Under the pieces are notes generated by a model. That model was not told the DNA's origin and did not search any database. It saw only the letters and a program-made list of their open reading frames with translations. The position numbers and the translations under genes were made by a program. Shown in pieces: positions 19,360-27,730 of a stretch of DNA of 64,000 nucleotides. The first letter of the stretch is position 1. Each line of letters starts with the position of its first letter. The DNA comes from Bacteroidales bacterium (GTDB taxonomy: Bacteria; Bacteroidota; Bacteroidia; Bacteroidales; CAIWKO01): positions 1 to 64,000 of the forward strand of contig JALOBU010000015.1 in NCBI GenBank assembly GCA_023228145.1, given 5' to 3'.

Positions 19360-20091
19360 ATGTTCACTCTACTCAAAAAAGAAATAAGCGGATTTTTAAG
19401 TTCCCTGATAGGCTACATCGTCATCATCGTGTTCCTGCTTACCAACAGCCTGTTCTTGTGGGTGTTTAACAGCGATTTTAATATCCTGAATTTCGGATAT
19501 GCCTCTATTGACGGTCTCTTTGTGTTGGCTCCTTGGGTGTTCCTTTTCCTGATTCCCGCCATCACCATGCGCTCTTTTGCTGATGAAAAAAAATCAGGCA
19601 CTATAGAGTTGCTTCTCACCAAGCCCCTCAGCGACCTGCAGATTATCTTTGCAAAATATTTTGCCGGCTTGCTGCTGGTGGTGCTTTCTTTGTTGCCCAC
19701 ACTCATATATTTTATTACAGTTTACTGGCTGGGTTTTCCAATAGGCAATATTGACACCGGAGCGACCTGGGGCTCATACATTGGATTGATATTGCTGGGC
19801 TCAGCATTTGTAGCCATTGGGCTTTTCTGTTCGGCAATTACAGATAAACAGGTGCTTGCTTTTGTATTGTCGGTGTTTATATGCCTGTTTTTATACATCG
19901 GATTTGAAATGCTGTATTCTTTGGAATTGTTTGGGAAAATTGACCTTTTCATACAACGTATAGGGATGAATGCGCATTATATATCTTTAAGCAGGGGTGT
20001 GGTGGATACCCGCGATGTTATATATTTCCTGAGTGTTATTGCCCTGTTTATCCTGCTCACCAAAATAATGATAGAAAAACGAAAATGGTAA
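19360..20091 (+). CDS. gldF: gliding motility-associated ABC transporter permease GldF
   Basis: 243 residues with about six membrane segments. Matches GldF: the start MFTLLKKEISGFLSSLIGY, the motif FLFLIPAITMRSFADEKKSGTIELLLTKPLSD, and an ABC-2 type permease fold. With GldG and the ATPase GldA (not in the window) it forms a transporter linked to gliding in Flavobacteria, and is also found in non-gliding Bacteroidota. An ATG at 19342 would add six residues; the one at 19360 fits the family start better. gldG follows after 7 bases. Confidence 0.92.
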   Translation: MFTLLKKEISGFLSSLIGYIVIIVFLLTNSLFLWVFNSDFNILNFGYASIDGLFVLAPWVFLFLIPAITMRSFADEKKSGTIELLLTKPLSDLQIIFAKYFAGLLLVVLSLLPTLIYFITVYWLGFPIGNIDTGATWGSYIGLILLGSAFVAIGLFCSAITDKQVLAFVLSVFICLFLYIGFEMLYSLELFGKIDLFIQRIGMNAHYISLSRGVVDTRDVIYFLSVIALFILLTKIMIEKRKW

Positions 20092-20098
20092 AAAAATC

Positions 20099-21856
20099 AT
20101 GGCTGGCATGAGGAAGACAAAAAAACATTTTAAGCGCAACAGCCTGACACAGCTTGGATTGAGCCTGCTTGTCATCGTCCTGCTTAATATTATTTTCAGT
20201 TTTGTTTTCACACGTATTGACCTCACACAAGAAAAACGTTACTCTTTATCAAAAGCAACAAAAGAATATCTGAAAAATATTGATGACATCGTATATTTTA
20301 AAGTTTATCTTGAAGGGGATTTCCCTGCCGGATTTAAACGCCTGAGGTCTGAAACTAAAGAAATGCTTGATGAATTCCGGGCTTATAACAGCAATATACA
20401 GTACCGTTTCATCAATCCTTCGGCCGGGGATGATAAAAACAAAATTAAAACCACCTACCAGCAACTGATGAAAAAAGGCTTGCAGCCCACCAACTTAAAA
20501 GTAAATACCGCCGAAGGCACCTCGCAGCAATGGATATTTCCGGGCGCACTGGCCACCTACAAGGAAAAGGAAATCCCTGTTCAATTGTTTATGAATCAAC
20601 TGGGCACCCCTGCTGATAATGTGTTGAATAACTCAGTACAAAATCTTGAATACAACCTTATTAGTGCCATAAGGAAACTCAGTGTGAAAACCAAGCCACG
20701 CGTTGCATTCACCGAAGGGCACGGAGAGCTGAGCAACTATAAGATGGCAGATATTATATATTCATTGTCGGACTATTATGCTGTGGAAAGGGTGAAAATT
20801 GACGGCAAAATTAACAGCCTGATGGTTCGTGGTACCAAAGAAAAACCGCTGCTGAATAAATACGAGCTACTTGTCATCGCCGGCCCCGACTCAGCTTTTA
20901 ATGAAAAAGACAAATATTTTATAGACCAGTTTGTGATGCATGGCGGCAAAATTCTCTGGCTTGTTGACCCCGTATATACCAGTATGGACAGCCTGCAACG
21001 CAGTAACGAAACACTGGGATTCGGCAGAGATCTCAACCTTGATGATATGATGTTCAGTTACGGTGTACGGATGAACACCAACCTGCTGCTTGACCTTAAT
21101 GCCTTGCCAATACCCGCTGTTACAGGCTCTTATGGGGGACAACCGCAAATTGAATTACTGCCGTGGTATTATTTTCCTCTTCTTATGACAAACATTAAAC
21201 ATCCCATAGTTAATAACCTGAATGCCGTCAAAACCGAATTTGTCAGCAGTATTGACACTGTGGGAGGCAGAGACATTAAAAAAACTGTTTTGCTTACCAC
21301 TTCAAAATATTCTCGTGCTGTTAACACTCCTACGCGTATCTCGCTGGATATTATGCAGGAAAAACCGGATGAAAGATTATTTAACAAATCATTCCTGCCG
21401 GTAGCGGTATTGCTTGAAGGTAAGTTTAAATCAATTTATATCAATCGTTTGCCACGTTCTATTATTGAAGACACTTCCAGCTTTAATTTTTTAGAGCAAA
21501 GCCCCGAAACAAAAATGATAATCATTGCCGACGCTGATGTTATAAAAAACCAGCTTGACAAGAAAAACGGAACCCCCTTTCCGCTGGGCTACGACCAATA
21601 TACTGGTGAAACCTTCGGAAATAAGGACTTCATAATGAATTGTATTGATTATCTTTGCGATGATTCAGGCATCATCAGTGTACGTTCACGTGAGATAAAA
21701 CTACGCGGACTTGACCCCAAGAAAATTAAAAATGGCAACATAAAACTTATTGTACAGTTGACAAATACTGCAGGGCCTGTGTTTATTGTGATGTTTCTTG
21801 CCATGGTAATGATGTTAACAAGAAAATACAGATATGCAAAAAAACATAAGGTGTAA
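20099..21856 (+). CDS. gldG: gliding motility-associated ABC transporter substrate-binding protein GldG
   Basis: 585 residues. An N-terminal membrane anchor (about 18-40), then TRIDLTQEKRYSLS, the typical GldG/IFT-type opening, a large periplasmic domain (VAFTEGHGELS; LLVIAGPDSAFNEKDKYFIDQF) and a C-terminal helix at about 555-575. Length fits the family. It is sandwiched between gldF and a DUF4340 gene, the common Bacteroidota order, and is co-transcribed with them by spacing of 7 and 12 bases. Confidence 0.92.
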   Translation: MAGMRKTKKHFKRNSLTQLGLSLLVIVLLNIIFSFVFTRIDLTQEKRYSLSKATKEYLKNIDDIVYFKVYLEGDFPAGFKRLRSETKEMLDEFRAYNSNIQYRFINPSAGDDKNKIKTTYQQLMKKGLQPTNLKVNTAEGTSQQWIFPGALATYKEKEIPVQLFMNQLGTPADNVLNNSVQNLEYNLISAIRKLSVKTKPRVAFTEGHGELSNYKMADIIYSLSDYYAVERVKIDGKINSLMVRGTKEKPLLNKYELLVIAGPDSAFNEKDKYFIDQFVMHGGKILWLVDPVYTSMDSLQRSNETLGFGRDLNLDDMMFSYGVRMNTNLLLDLNALPIPAVTGSYGGQPQIELLPWYYFPLLMTNIKHPIVNNLNAVKTEFVSSIDTVGGRDIKKTVLLTTSKYSRAVNTPTRISLDIMQEKPDERLFNKSFLPVAVLLEGKFKSIYINRLPRSIIEDTSSFNFLEQSPETKMIIIADADVIKNQLDKKNGTPFPLGYDQYTGETFGNKDFIMNCIDYLCDDSGIISVRSREIKLRGLDPKKIKNGNIKLIVQLTNTAGPVFIVMFLAMVMMLTRKYRYAKKHKV

Positions 21857-21868
21857 AATCTCTTTTCT

Positions 21869-22948
21869 ATGAAAAAAAACCGCATTACGATATTGCTTGT
21901 TTTGGTATTAGCTATTGCCGCCATCATTTTATTGATGGTTAAAAACAAGAATAATACTCTGGATGATAAAAATACACGATTTGCCGTTGAAGATACTGCG
22001 AGTATTACAAAAATATTTTTAGCAGATAAACAGAATCGTACCGTTCTTTTAAAAAAAGAAGCAGAGGGGAAATGGACGGTTAATGAAAAGCACGATGCTT
22101 CATCAGATGCCATAAAGATGATTTTAAAAACCGTGATGAGTCTGGAAGTTAAAGACCCTGTTGCAAAACCGGCAAAAGAAAGAATAATGGGCCTGATGGC
22201 TACCAAGTCTGTGAAAGTTGAGATATATCAGATGGTTTATCGCATTAATCTTTTTGATAAAATCAGATTATTTCCTCATGAAAAAAATACGCGCACCTAT
22301 TATGTAGGTGTGGATGCGAAAGATAACCTCGGCACATATATGCTTCTGGAGAATTCCGACACTCCTTACATCGTATATATTTTAGGCTTTAATGGTTTTT
22401 TATCAACGAGATACAGCACCAACGAAAAAGACTGGCGGGACCATACTATTTTTAAACTGAAATATAATCAGGTTAAAATGGTATCTGTTCGTTTTCCGGA
22501 TTTGCCTGAAAATTCTTTCAAAGCTGTAAAAAAATCACCTAAGGATTTTGAGCTTTATAGGCTGAAAGACAATGAGCAAATATTTGATTATGATACGGTT
22601 AAGCTTATGGATTTGTTTTCCTTCTTTGGCGATATTCGTTATGAGGTGCTTCTTAATGATATGGAAGCCGACAGGAAAGATTCAATTATATCTTCACCGG
22701 TTTATATCGAAGTAACTGTGGAGGATGAATCTGGGAAAAAATATTCAGTTACCACCTTTAAGCGAAAAGCTCCAGAAGGCGAATTTGACCAGCAGGGCAA
22801 CCCTGTAATTTTCGACCGCGACAGGCTTTATGCTCTGATAAACGGCAAAAAAGACTTTGTATTGATACAGTATTATGTTTTCGGGCAGATTTTTAAGCCA
22901 TTGGATTTTTATTTTCAATCATCAGAAAAACCTGTCGCCGATAATTAA
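21869..22948 (+). CDS. DUF4340 domain-containing protein
   Basis: 359 residues. One N-terminal membrane helix (about 6-24) and a periplasmic DUF4340 region (FAVEDTASITKIFLADK; KWTVNEKHDASSDAIKMIL). DUF4340 proteins regularly follow GldG-type genes, here after 12 bases, so it is probably an accessory of the GldFG transporter. The function is unknown. Confidence 0.85.
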   Translation: MKKNRITILLVLVLAIAAIILLMVKNKNNTLDDKNTRFAVEDTASITKIFLADKQNRTVLLKKEAEGKWTVNEKHDASSDAIKMILKTVMSLEVKDPVAKPAKERIMGLMATKSVKVEIYQMVYRINLFDKIRLFPHEKNTRTYYVGVDAKDNLGTYMLLENSDTPYIVYILGFNGFLSTRYSTNEKDWRDHTIFKLKYNQVKMVSVRFPDLPENSFKAVKKSPKDFELYRLKDNEQIFDYDTVKLMDLFSFFGDIRYEVLLNDMEADRKDSIISSPVYIEVTVEDESGKKYSVTTFKRKAPEGEFDQQGNPVIFDRDRLYALINGKKDFVLIQYYVFGQIFKPLDFYFQSSEKPVADN

Positions 22949-22975
22949 AAAAAAATTATGTAAAAGAAATTTTTA

Positions 22976-22983
22976 TATTTTTG
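22976..22983 (+). promoter_or_regulatory. -7 element of dnaN
   Basis: TATTTTTG about 38 bases ahead of dnaN; no TTTG at the right distance. Confidence 0.35.
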
Positions 22984-23021
22984 TAAAAAGCAAAATTTAA
23001 AAAGTTAAAACAATTAACACT

Positions 23022-24146
23022 ATGAAATTCATTGTCTCAACCAACGTACTGCTAAAGAACCTTCAATCTATAAGCGGTGTATTAAATACAAATAACACAC
23101 TCCCAATATTGGATAACTTTCTTTTCGACCTTGATGGTGAAACTTTACGGGTAACAGCTTCCGACCTGGAAACAACCATGACCATCTCGGTGCCTGTTAC
23201 TAAATCAAGTGAAAACGGCAGCGTGGCTGTCCCTGCACGCTTTCTGATTGATTACCTGAAAACTTTTCCGGATGTTCCCATGACGATAAGTGTCAATAAA
23301 GATACTTTCCTTATTGAAATATCAGCTGGTGATGGTAAATACAAATTCAGCGGGTTCAGCAGCGATGAATACCCACAGTCTCCGGTTGTGGAAAATGCCA
23401 CCGCTATCACCTTGAATTCAGGTGTTTTGGCTAATGCTTTTAATAAGACACTTTTTGCTACAGGAAACGACGATATGCGCATCGTGATGACAGGGGTTTT
23501 TTGCCAGATATCTGACAAAGACATTACTTTTGTTGCCACTGATGCTCATAAACTGGTTAGATACCGCCGAAGCGATATAGCTGCCAGCGAGCCGGGTTCT
23601 TTTATACTTCCCAAAAAGCCCATGAGCCTGATAAAAAACATTCTTTCAGCCATTGATGTTGACGTAAAGATTGAGTACAATAATACGAATGTATCTTTCG
23701 AATTTGAAAATATCGCAATGATATGCCGGCTGATTGATGGCAAATATCCTAATTATGAGGCAGTTATTCCAATTAACAATACCAAAAAGTTGACCATTAA
23801 CCGCCAGCAGATACTCACGGCCATAAGGCGTGTATCTATATTTTCCAGCCAACTGACACGCCAGATACGTTTCTCTGTCTCAGGCCAGGAACTTATTTTA
23901 TCATCAGAAGATATTGAACTTTCTAATGAGGCCAAAGAGCGCATGAGTTGCACTTATTCAGGTGAAAATATTGAAATTGGCTTCAACTCAAAATTTATTC
24001 AGGAAATGATAAGCAATCTCAGTGCGGAAGAGATTTGCATGGAAATGTCTGCATCGAACAGGGCAGCTCTTATTTTTCCTGTTGTAAGTGAAAACGAAGG
24101 AGAAGAAATTCTTATGCTGGTGATGCCTGTAATGTTGAACCAATAA
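23022..24146 (+). CDS. dnaN: DNA polymerase III beta subunit (sliding clamp)
   Basis: 374 residues, the normal length. Three-domain clamp that tethers the replicative polymerase to DNA. Typical features are MKFIVSTNVLLKNLQSISGVL at the N terminus, LPILDNFLFDL, DLETTM, FVATDAHKLV in the second domain, YPNYEAVIP and the C-terminal LMLVMPVMLNQ. Not next to dnaA here; it follows the gld genes and has its own -7 element and a strong terminator 20 bases after the stop. Confidence 0.97.
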   Translation: MKFIVSTNVLLKNLQSISGVLNTNNTLPILDNFLFDLDGETLRVTASDLETTMTISVPVTKSSENGSVAVPARFLIDYLKTFPDVPMTISVNKDTFLIEISAGDGKYKFSGFSSDEYPQSPVVENATAITLNSGVLANAFNKTLFATGNDDMRIVMTGVFCQISDKDITFVATDAHKLVRYRRSDIAASEPGSFILPKKPMSLIKNILSAIDVDVKIEYNNTNVSFEFENIAMICRLIDGKYPNYEAVIPINNTKKLTINRQQILTAIRRVSIFSSQLTRQIRFSVSGQELILSSEDIELSNEAKERMSCTYSGENIEIGFNSKFIQEMISNLSAEEICMEMSASNRAALIFPVVSENEGEEILMLVMPVMLNQ

Positions 24147-24165
24147 AAATTTAGCATGATTTTTC

Positions 24166-24196
24166 AAAGCAAGATTACAATATCTTGCTTTTTTTA
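24166..24196 (+). terminator. intrinsic terminator of dnaN
   Basis: AAAGCAAGAT (24166-24175), loop TACAAT, ATCTTGCTTT (24182-24191) and a T run. Ten-base perfect stem. Confidence 0.88.
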
Positions 24197-24208
24197 TTAA
24201 ATAAAAAA

Positions 24209-25087
24209 ATGGAATCATCAGGAACAGATAAGGAACTAAGAGCGCTTATAAATCTTATTGACGAACCCGATGAAGTTATTTACAGGCAGATACGCGACCG
24301 CATCCTGTCGTATGGTATGGCTGCCATTCCGTTTCTCGAAGAGGCTTGGGGCAACAATCTTGAGCCCGAAGCGCAAAGACGTATCGAAATACTGACGCAT
24401 AAAATTCACTTTGAACATATTTGCACGGAACTGAATAACTGGTACACTCTCGGCGGAGGGAACTTGCTGACAGCTTATATTCTTGTCAGCAAATACCACT
24501 ATCCTGATATGAATGATTCCAAAATAAAGGATGAGCTTGAACGAATAAAAAAAGATGTTTGGATAGAGCTAAATCTCGGGCTTACTTCATTTGAGAAAAT
24601 TGGTGTTATCAACCGTATCATGTTTGAAGAGTTAAAGTTTGAAGGTAACCGTACTAACTTTCATGCTCCTCAAAATCATTATATTAACCAGGTTCTTGAA
24701 ACTCGTATCGGCAGCGCTTTGTCTCTTTCGGTTATTTATATGCTCATTGCCAACATGGTAGGCTTGCCTGTGTATGGTGTAAATCTCCCGGATAACTTTG
24801 TTCTTGCCTATATGGATGAAACTGTATTGATTCATGGGAAAAGCCTCGATGAAGCGGAGGTGCTTTTTTATATCAATCCCTTCAACAAAGGTATGCTGTT
24901 TACAAGAAAGGAAATTGACATTTTCCTGACGCAGAAGAAAATTGAGCCGGATGAAAAATATTACAGACCATGTTCCAATATTGATATTATTATTAAGCTG
25001 TTGCAAAGTCTTGCTTATTCCTATGAACAGACAGGCAATAAGATTAAAGTCAGCGAAATAGAAATCCTTCTCGGTATTTATAAATAA
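24209..25087 (+). CDS. SirB1-like transglutaminase-family protein
   Basis: 292 residues from ATG at 24209; an earlier TTG start would overlap the dnaN terminator. Residues ~100-215 match the SirB1/transglutaminase-like core2 fold: FEKIGVINRIMFEELKF, NQVLETRIGSALSLSVIYMLIANMVGLPV. The PGHF motif usual in this family is PDNF here (LPDNFVLAYM), so the conserved His is an Asn and enzyme activity is doubtful. The N-terminal part is helical; the C-terminal part carries a TPR-like LLQSLAYSYEQTGN. No clear function. Confidence 0.8.
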   Translation: MESSGTDKELRALINLIDEPDEVIYRQIRDRILSYGMAAIPFLEEAWGNNLEPEAQRRIEILTHKIHFEHICTELNNWYTLGGGNLLTAYILVSKYHYPDMNDSKIKDELERIKKDVWIELNLGLTSFEKIGVINRIMFEELKFEGNRTNFHAPQNHYINQVLETRIGSALSLSVIYMLIANMVGLPVYGVNLPDNFVLAYMDETVLIHGKSLDEAEVLFYINPFNKGMLFTRKEIDIFLTQKKIEPDEKYYRPCSNIDIIIKLLQSLAYSYEQTGNKIKVSEIEILLGIYK

Positions 25088-25251
25088 CAAGGCTTCTTAC
25101 TAAGAAATCAAATCAGTGAACTATCATTATTTTTTTGTAGGTGGTATGATTATTTGAAGTATTCACTCTAACAAAGTATGTTCCCAAATATATAAATGGT
25201 AAAATAATGTAATAAATTTTATATATTTTGTTTGTATTTAATAAAAAATTA

Positions 25252-25259
25252 TAACTTTG
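25252..25259 (+). promoter_or_regulatory. -7 element of the ArsR-family gene
   Basis: TAACTTTG, with TTTG motifs 17 and 21 bases upstream. Predicted start about 17 bases before the start codon. Confidence 0.5.
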
Positions 25260-25282
25260 TTAAAAATTACAAAACTATTACT

Positions 25283-25579
25283 ATGACAACAGAAAAGAAA
25301 ATTGATGCTGCAAAACTGGAAGAAGCTGCTAATCGCCTTAGAGTAATGGCACATCCTGTTAGAATTGCCATTATTGAAATGCTTGAAAAAAACAAACAGA
25401 TGAATGTTACCCAGATTTACGAAAAACTGAATCTTGAACAGGCAGCGGCATCCAATCATTTAACATTAATGAAAACATACGGCATCCTGGAATCAAGAAG
25501 GGCAGGAAAAAATACCATATACTCCGTTAAAACTCAGGCACTCAGCAAAATACTTGAGTGTATAAAAAAATGCGGATAA
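25283..25579 (+). CDS. ArsR-family winged-helix transcriptional regulator
   Basis: 98 residues from the ATG at 25283, which follows the -7 element; longer starts (TTG at 25232) lie upstream of it. Typical ArsR helix-turn-helix: RLRVMAHPVRIAIIEML, then YEKLNLEQAAASNHLTLMKTYGILESRRAGKNTIYSV. The ELCVC metal-binding motif of ArsR/SmtB is missing (QMNVTQIY instead); two Cys sit near the end (ECIKKCG). So it may sense something other than metal at the classical site. No clear target is adjacent. Confidence 0.9.
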   Translation: MTTEKKIDAAKLEEAANRLRVMAHPVRIAIIEMLEKNKQMNVTQIYEKLNLEQAAASNHLTLMKTYGILESRRAGKNTIYSVKTQALSKILECIKKCG

Positions 25580-25666
25580 GCTTTTCCCGTTTTTTTTTAA
25601 TTCATAATACTACGCGATAGACGTTTTTTTTTGTAATTTGCACACAAATTATTATTTCATTTTTTT

Positions 25667-26326
25667 ATGTTGCACCGTTTGTGCATAAATATAATATTAT
25701 TGTTGCTTATTACAGTTTCCTGTAACAAAGATGAAAAAAATAAAATACACATTGAGGGAAAAATATATGACCCCAATACTGAGGAATATGTCAGCAATGT
25801 GCTTGTTACAATTTCTGCCAGTAAGCTGAGTTCCGGAGGCATTTTTAGTTCAGGATACGATGAAATCGCATCAATTACAACCGACGCTAACGGCACTTTT
25901 ATCTTTGATTTTCAGGAAGGCAAATTTGCGGGATTCAGGATAACGGCTATCCGCGAAGGGTATTTTTATTTTTTTAAAGAACTCTCTACTTCAGAAATTA
26001 TCCCGGGGACAACTTTTTTGCCTACTTATTACCTTTATCCGGTTTGTTATATTGACATGAAAATCAAAAATATTGTCCCTTACGATGAAAATGATTTGAT
26101 TTCATATTCATTTACAAGTGGCTGGCTTGGAGGTTTTGAATGTTGCGATAATACGATACATCAGGGTAGCGGCGAATATTTTTCAGATACTGTTTTCTGT
26201 AAAACTTATGGGAACCAATATGTTACTGTAACATATAATGTTACAAAAGAGGGCAACACATTGTTATTCACACAAACAAAATACTGTCAGGCTTTCGATA
26301 CCACTTATTTTAACATACAATATTGA
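25667..26326 (+). CDS. lipoprotein with carboxypeptidase-regulatory-like fold
   Basis: 219 residues. Signal peptide with lipobox LITVSC (Cys about 19), then IEGKIYDPNTEEYVSNVLVTISAS and TDANGTFIFDF, the pattern of carboxypeptidase-regulatory beta-sandwich domains common in Bacteroidota lipoproteins. Several cysteines are in the C-terminal half (FECCDN, FCKTYG). The next gene starts inside its stop codon, which suggests translational coupling. Function unknown. Confidence 0.75.
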   Translation: MLHRLCINIILLLLITVSCNKDEKNKIHIEGKIYDPNTEEYVSNVLVTISASKLSSGGIFSSGYDEIASITTDANGTFIFDFQEGKFAGFRITAIREGYFYFFKELSTSEIIPGTTFLPTYYLYPVCYIDMKIKNIVPYDENDLISYSFTSGWLGGFECCDNTIHQGSGEYFSDTVFCKTYGNQYVTVTYNVTKEGNTLLFTQTKYCQAFDTTYFNIQY

Positions 26327-27120
26327 CAAACCCTTTGAAAATTAAAGAAAATATTGTACTTATCGGCTCTGGTAAGTTGGCAACAAGCCTTGCGTTTGCA
26401 TTGAAAAAAGTAGGTAGAAATATTGATTACATATACAGCAGGAGTTTGACCAATGCTAAAAAACTCGGGGAGGCGACAGGAATCCAGTTTACAGATAAAA
26501 TTAGCGATTTGCCACAAAATGCCGCTCTTTATATTATTTCTATTACCGACAGTGCTATAGAAGAAATAATTACTCAACTTAAGATTTCTTCCGGTATTGT
26601 TGTGCACACATCAGGTTCCGTGGAAATGGACATTATAAAACCTTATGATAATTACGGGGTTTTTTATCCGCTTATGCAATTTACTAACGACAAAATAACT
26701 AATTTTAAAAATGTGCCTGTATGCATTGAAGCCTCTAACGTAAATAATTTTCAGTATCTGAAAACTCTGGCAGAAGATTTGTCGGCGCAGGTTTATGCCA
26801 TGAATTCGGATCAGCGGAGGTTTTTACATCTGGGTGCTGTTTTTGTATGTAATTTTACGAATTTAAATTATGTAATTGCTGAAGAGATATTGGCAAAACA
26901 AGGTCTTTCCTTTGATATTTTTGGACGTTTGATTTCCGAAACTGCCTCGAAGGCAATACAAAAAAGTCCCGCAACACTACAAACAGGTCCCGCTGTGCGT
27001 AAAGATTACAATATCATTGAAAAACATATTGCTCTGCTTGCAGAATTTCCTGAATATCAGGAAATTTACCGCTTGCTTACCCAGACAATCATAGATAAAA
27101 AAAACAAAAATGAACTTTAA
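26323..27120 (+). CDS. Rossmann/DUF2520 protein (ketopantoate/P5C-reductase-like)
   Basis: 265 residues. N-terminal NAD(P)-binding motif ENIVLIGSGKLATSLAFALKKVG, then LPQNAALYIISITDSAIEEII, VVHTSGSVEM and a C-terminal DUF2520 helix bundle with LGAVFVCNFTNL. This family is widespread in Bacteroidota; the substrate is unknown. The start is a TTG that overlaps the previous TGA; no close ATG is in frame. It overlaps kdsC by 11 bases, a common pair in this phylum. Confidence 0.87.
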   Translation: MTNPLKIKENIVLIGSGKLATSLAFALKKVGRNIDYIYSRSLTNAKKLGEATGIQFTDKISDLPQNAALYIISITDSAIEEIITQLKISSGIVVHTSGSVEMDIIKPYDNYGVFYPLMQFTNDKITNFKNVPVCIEASNVNNFQYLKTLAEDLSAQVYAMNSDQRRFLHLGAVFVCNFTNLNYVIAEEILAKQGLSFDIFGRLISETASKAIQKSPATLQTGPAVRKDYNIIEKHIALLAEFPEYQEIYRLLTQTIIDKKNKNEL

Positions 27121-27628
27121 AAACCTGCTTATAAATATCAATACCATGATATTTGATTACGACGGTGTACTTACCGATGGTACTGTGCTGACGACTGCTA
27201 ACGGCGACCAATTGAGGACAGGATATGTGAAGGATGGGTATGCCCTGCATTATGCCATAAAAAAAGGTTATAACATTGCTATCATCAGCGGGGGAATGTC
27301 CGATTCTATTAATAAGCGCCTTGAAACCCTTGCACTTAGTGATGTATTTATCGGGGTAAGCAATAAAATTGATACCTTTAACAATTACCTGAAAAGCAAA
27401 AATGTCAGGACTGAGCAGGTTTTATATATGGGGGATGATATTCCTGACTATAAAGTGATGCAACTGGCAGGTGTTGCTGTATGCCCTGCGGATGCTGCCG
27501 AAGAGATAAAATCCATATCCAAATACATATCATTACTCAAGGGCGGACATGGCTGTGTACGCGATGTGGTGGAACAGGTACTCAGAGTCCAGGGAAAATG
27601 GATGAATGACGATGCCTTCGAATGGTAA
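27110..27628 (+). CDS. kdsC: KdsC-like HAD phosphatase (KDO-8-phosphate phosphatase)
   Basis: 172 residues, typical for the KdsC type. HAD motifs: IFDYDGVLTDG (D16, D18), IISGGMSDSINKR, and MGDDIPDYKVM, ending with HGCVRDVVEQVL, the KdsC tail that covers the active site. KdsC removes phosphate from KDO-8-P in lipopolysaccharide synthesis in the cytoplasm; NeuNAc-9-P phosphatases look the same. It is in the usual place next to DUF2520. Confidence 0.9.
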   Translation: MNFKNLLININTMIFDYDGVLTDGTVLTTANGDQLRTGYVKDGYALHYAIKKGYNIAIISGGMSDSINKRLETLALSDVFIGVSNKIDTFNNYLKSKNVRTEQVLYMGDDIPDYKVMQLAGVAVCPADAAEEIKSISKYISLLKGGHGCVRDVVEQVLRVQGKWMNDDAFEW

Positions 27629-27730
27629 ATTACCTCCCCCCCCGAAACTCTGTGCCCCCTTTTTTTCTTGTGTCTTCAGTGGTTAAAAAAATATATAACA
27701 TCAATATTAGCTTCCACTGTGTAACAAAGC

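Noticed and set aside
24185..24208. TTG start of the SirB1-like gene
   Set aside because: It lies in the dnaN terminator stem; ATG at 24209 is preferred.
27636..27668. Runs of C and T after kdsC as a phase-variation tract
   Set aside because: They are outside coding sequence and not in a visible promoter, so no mechanism is supported.
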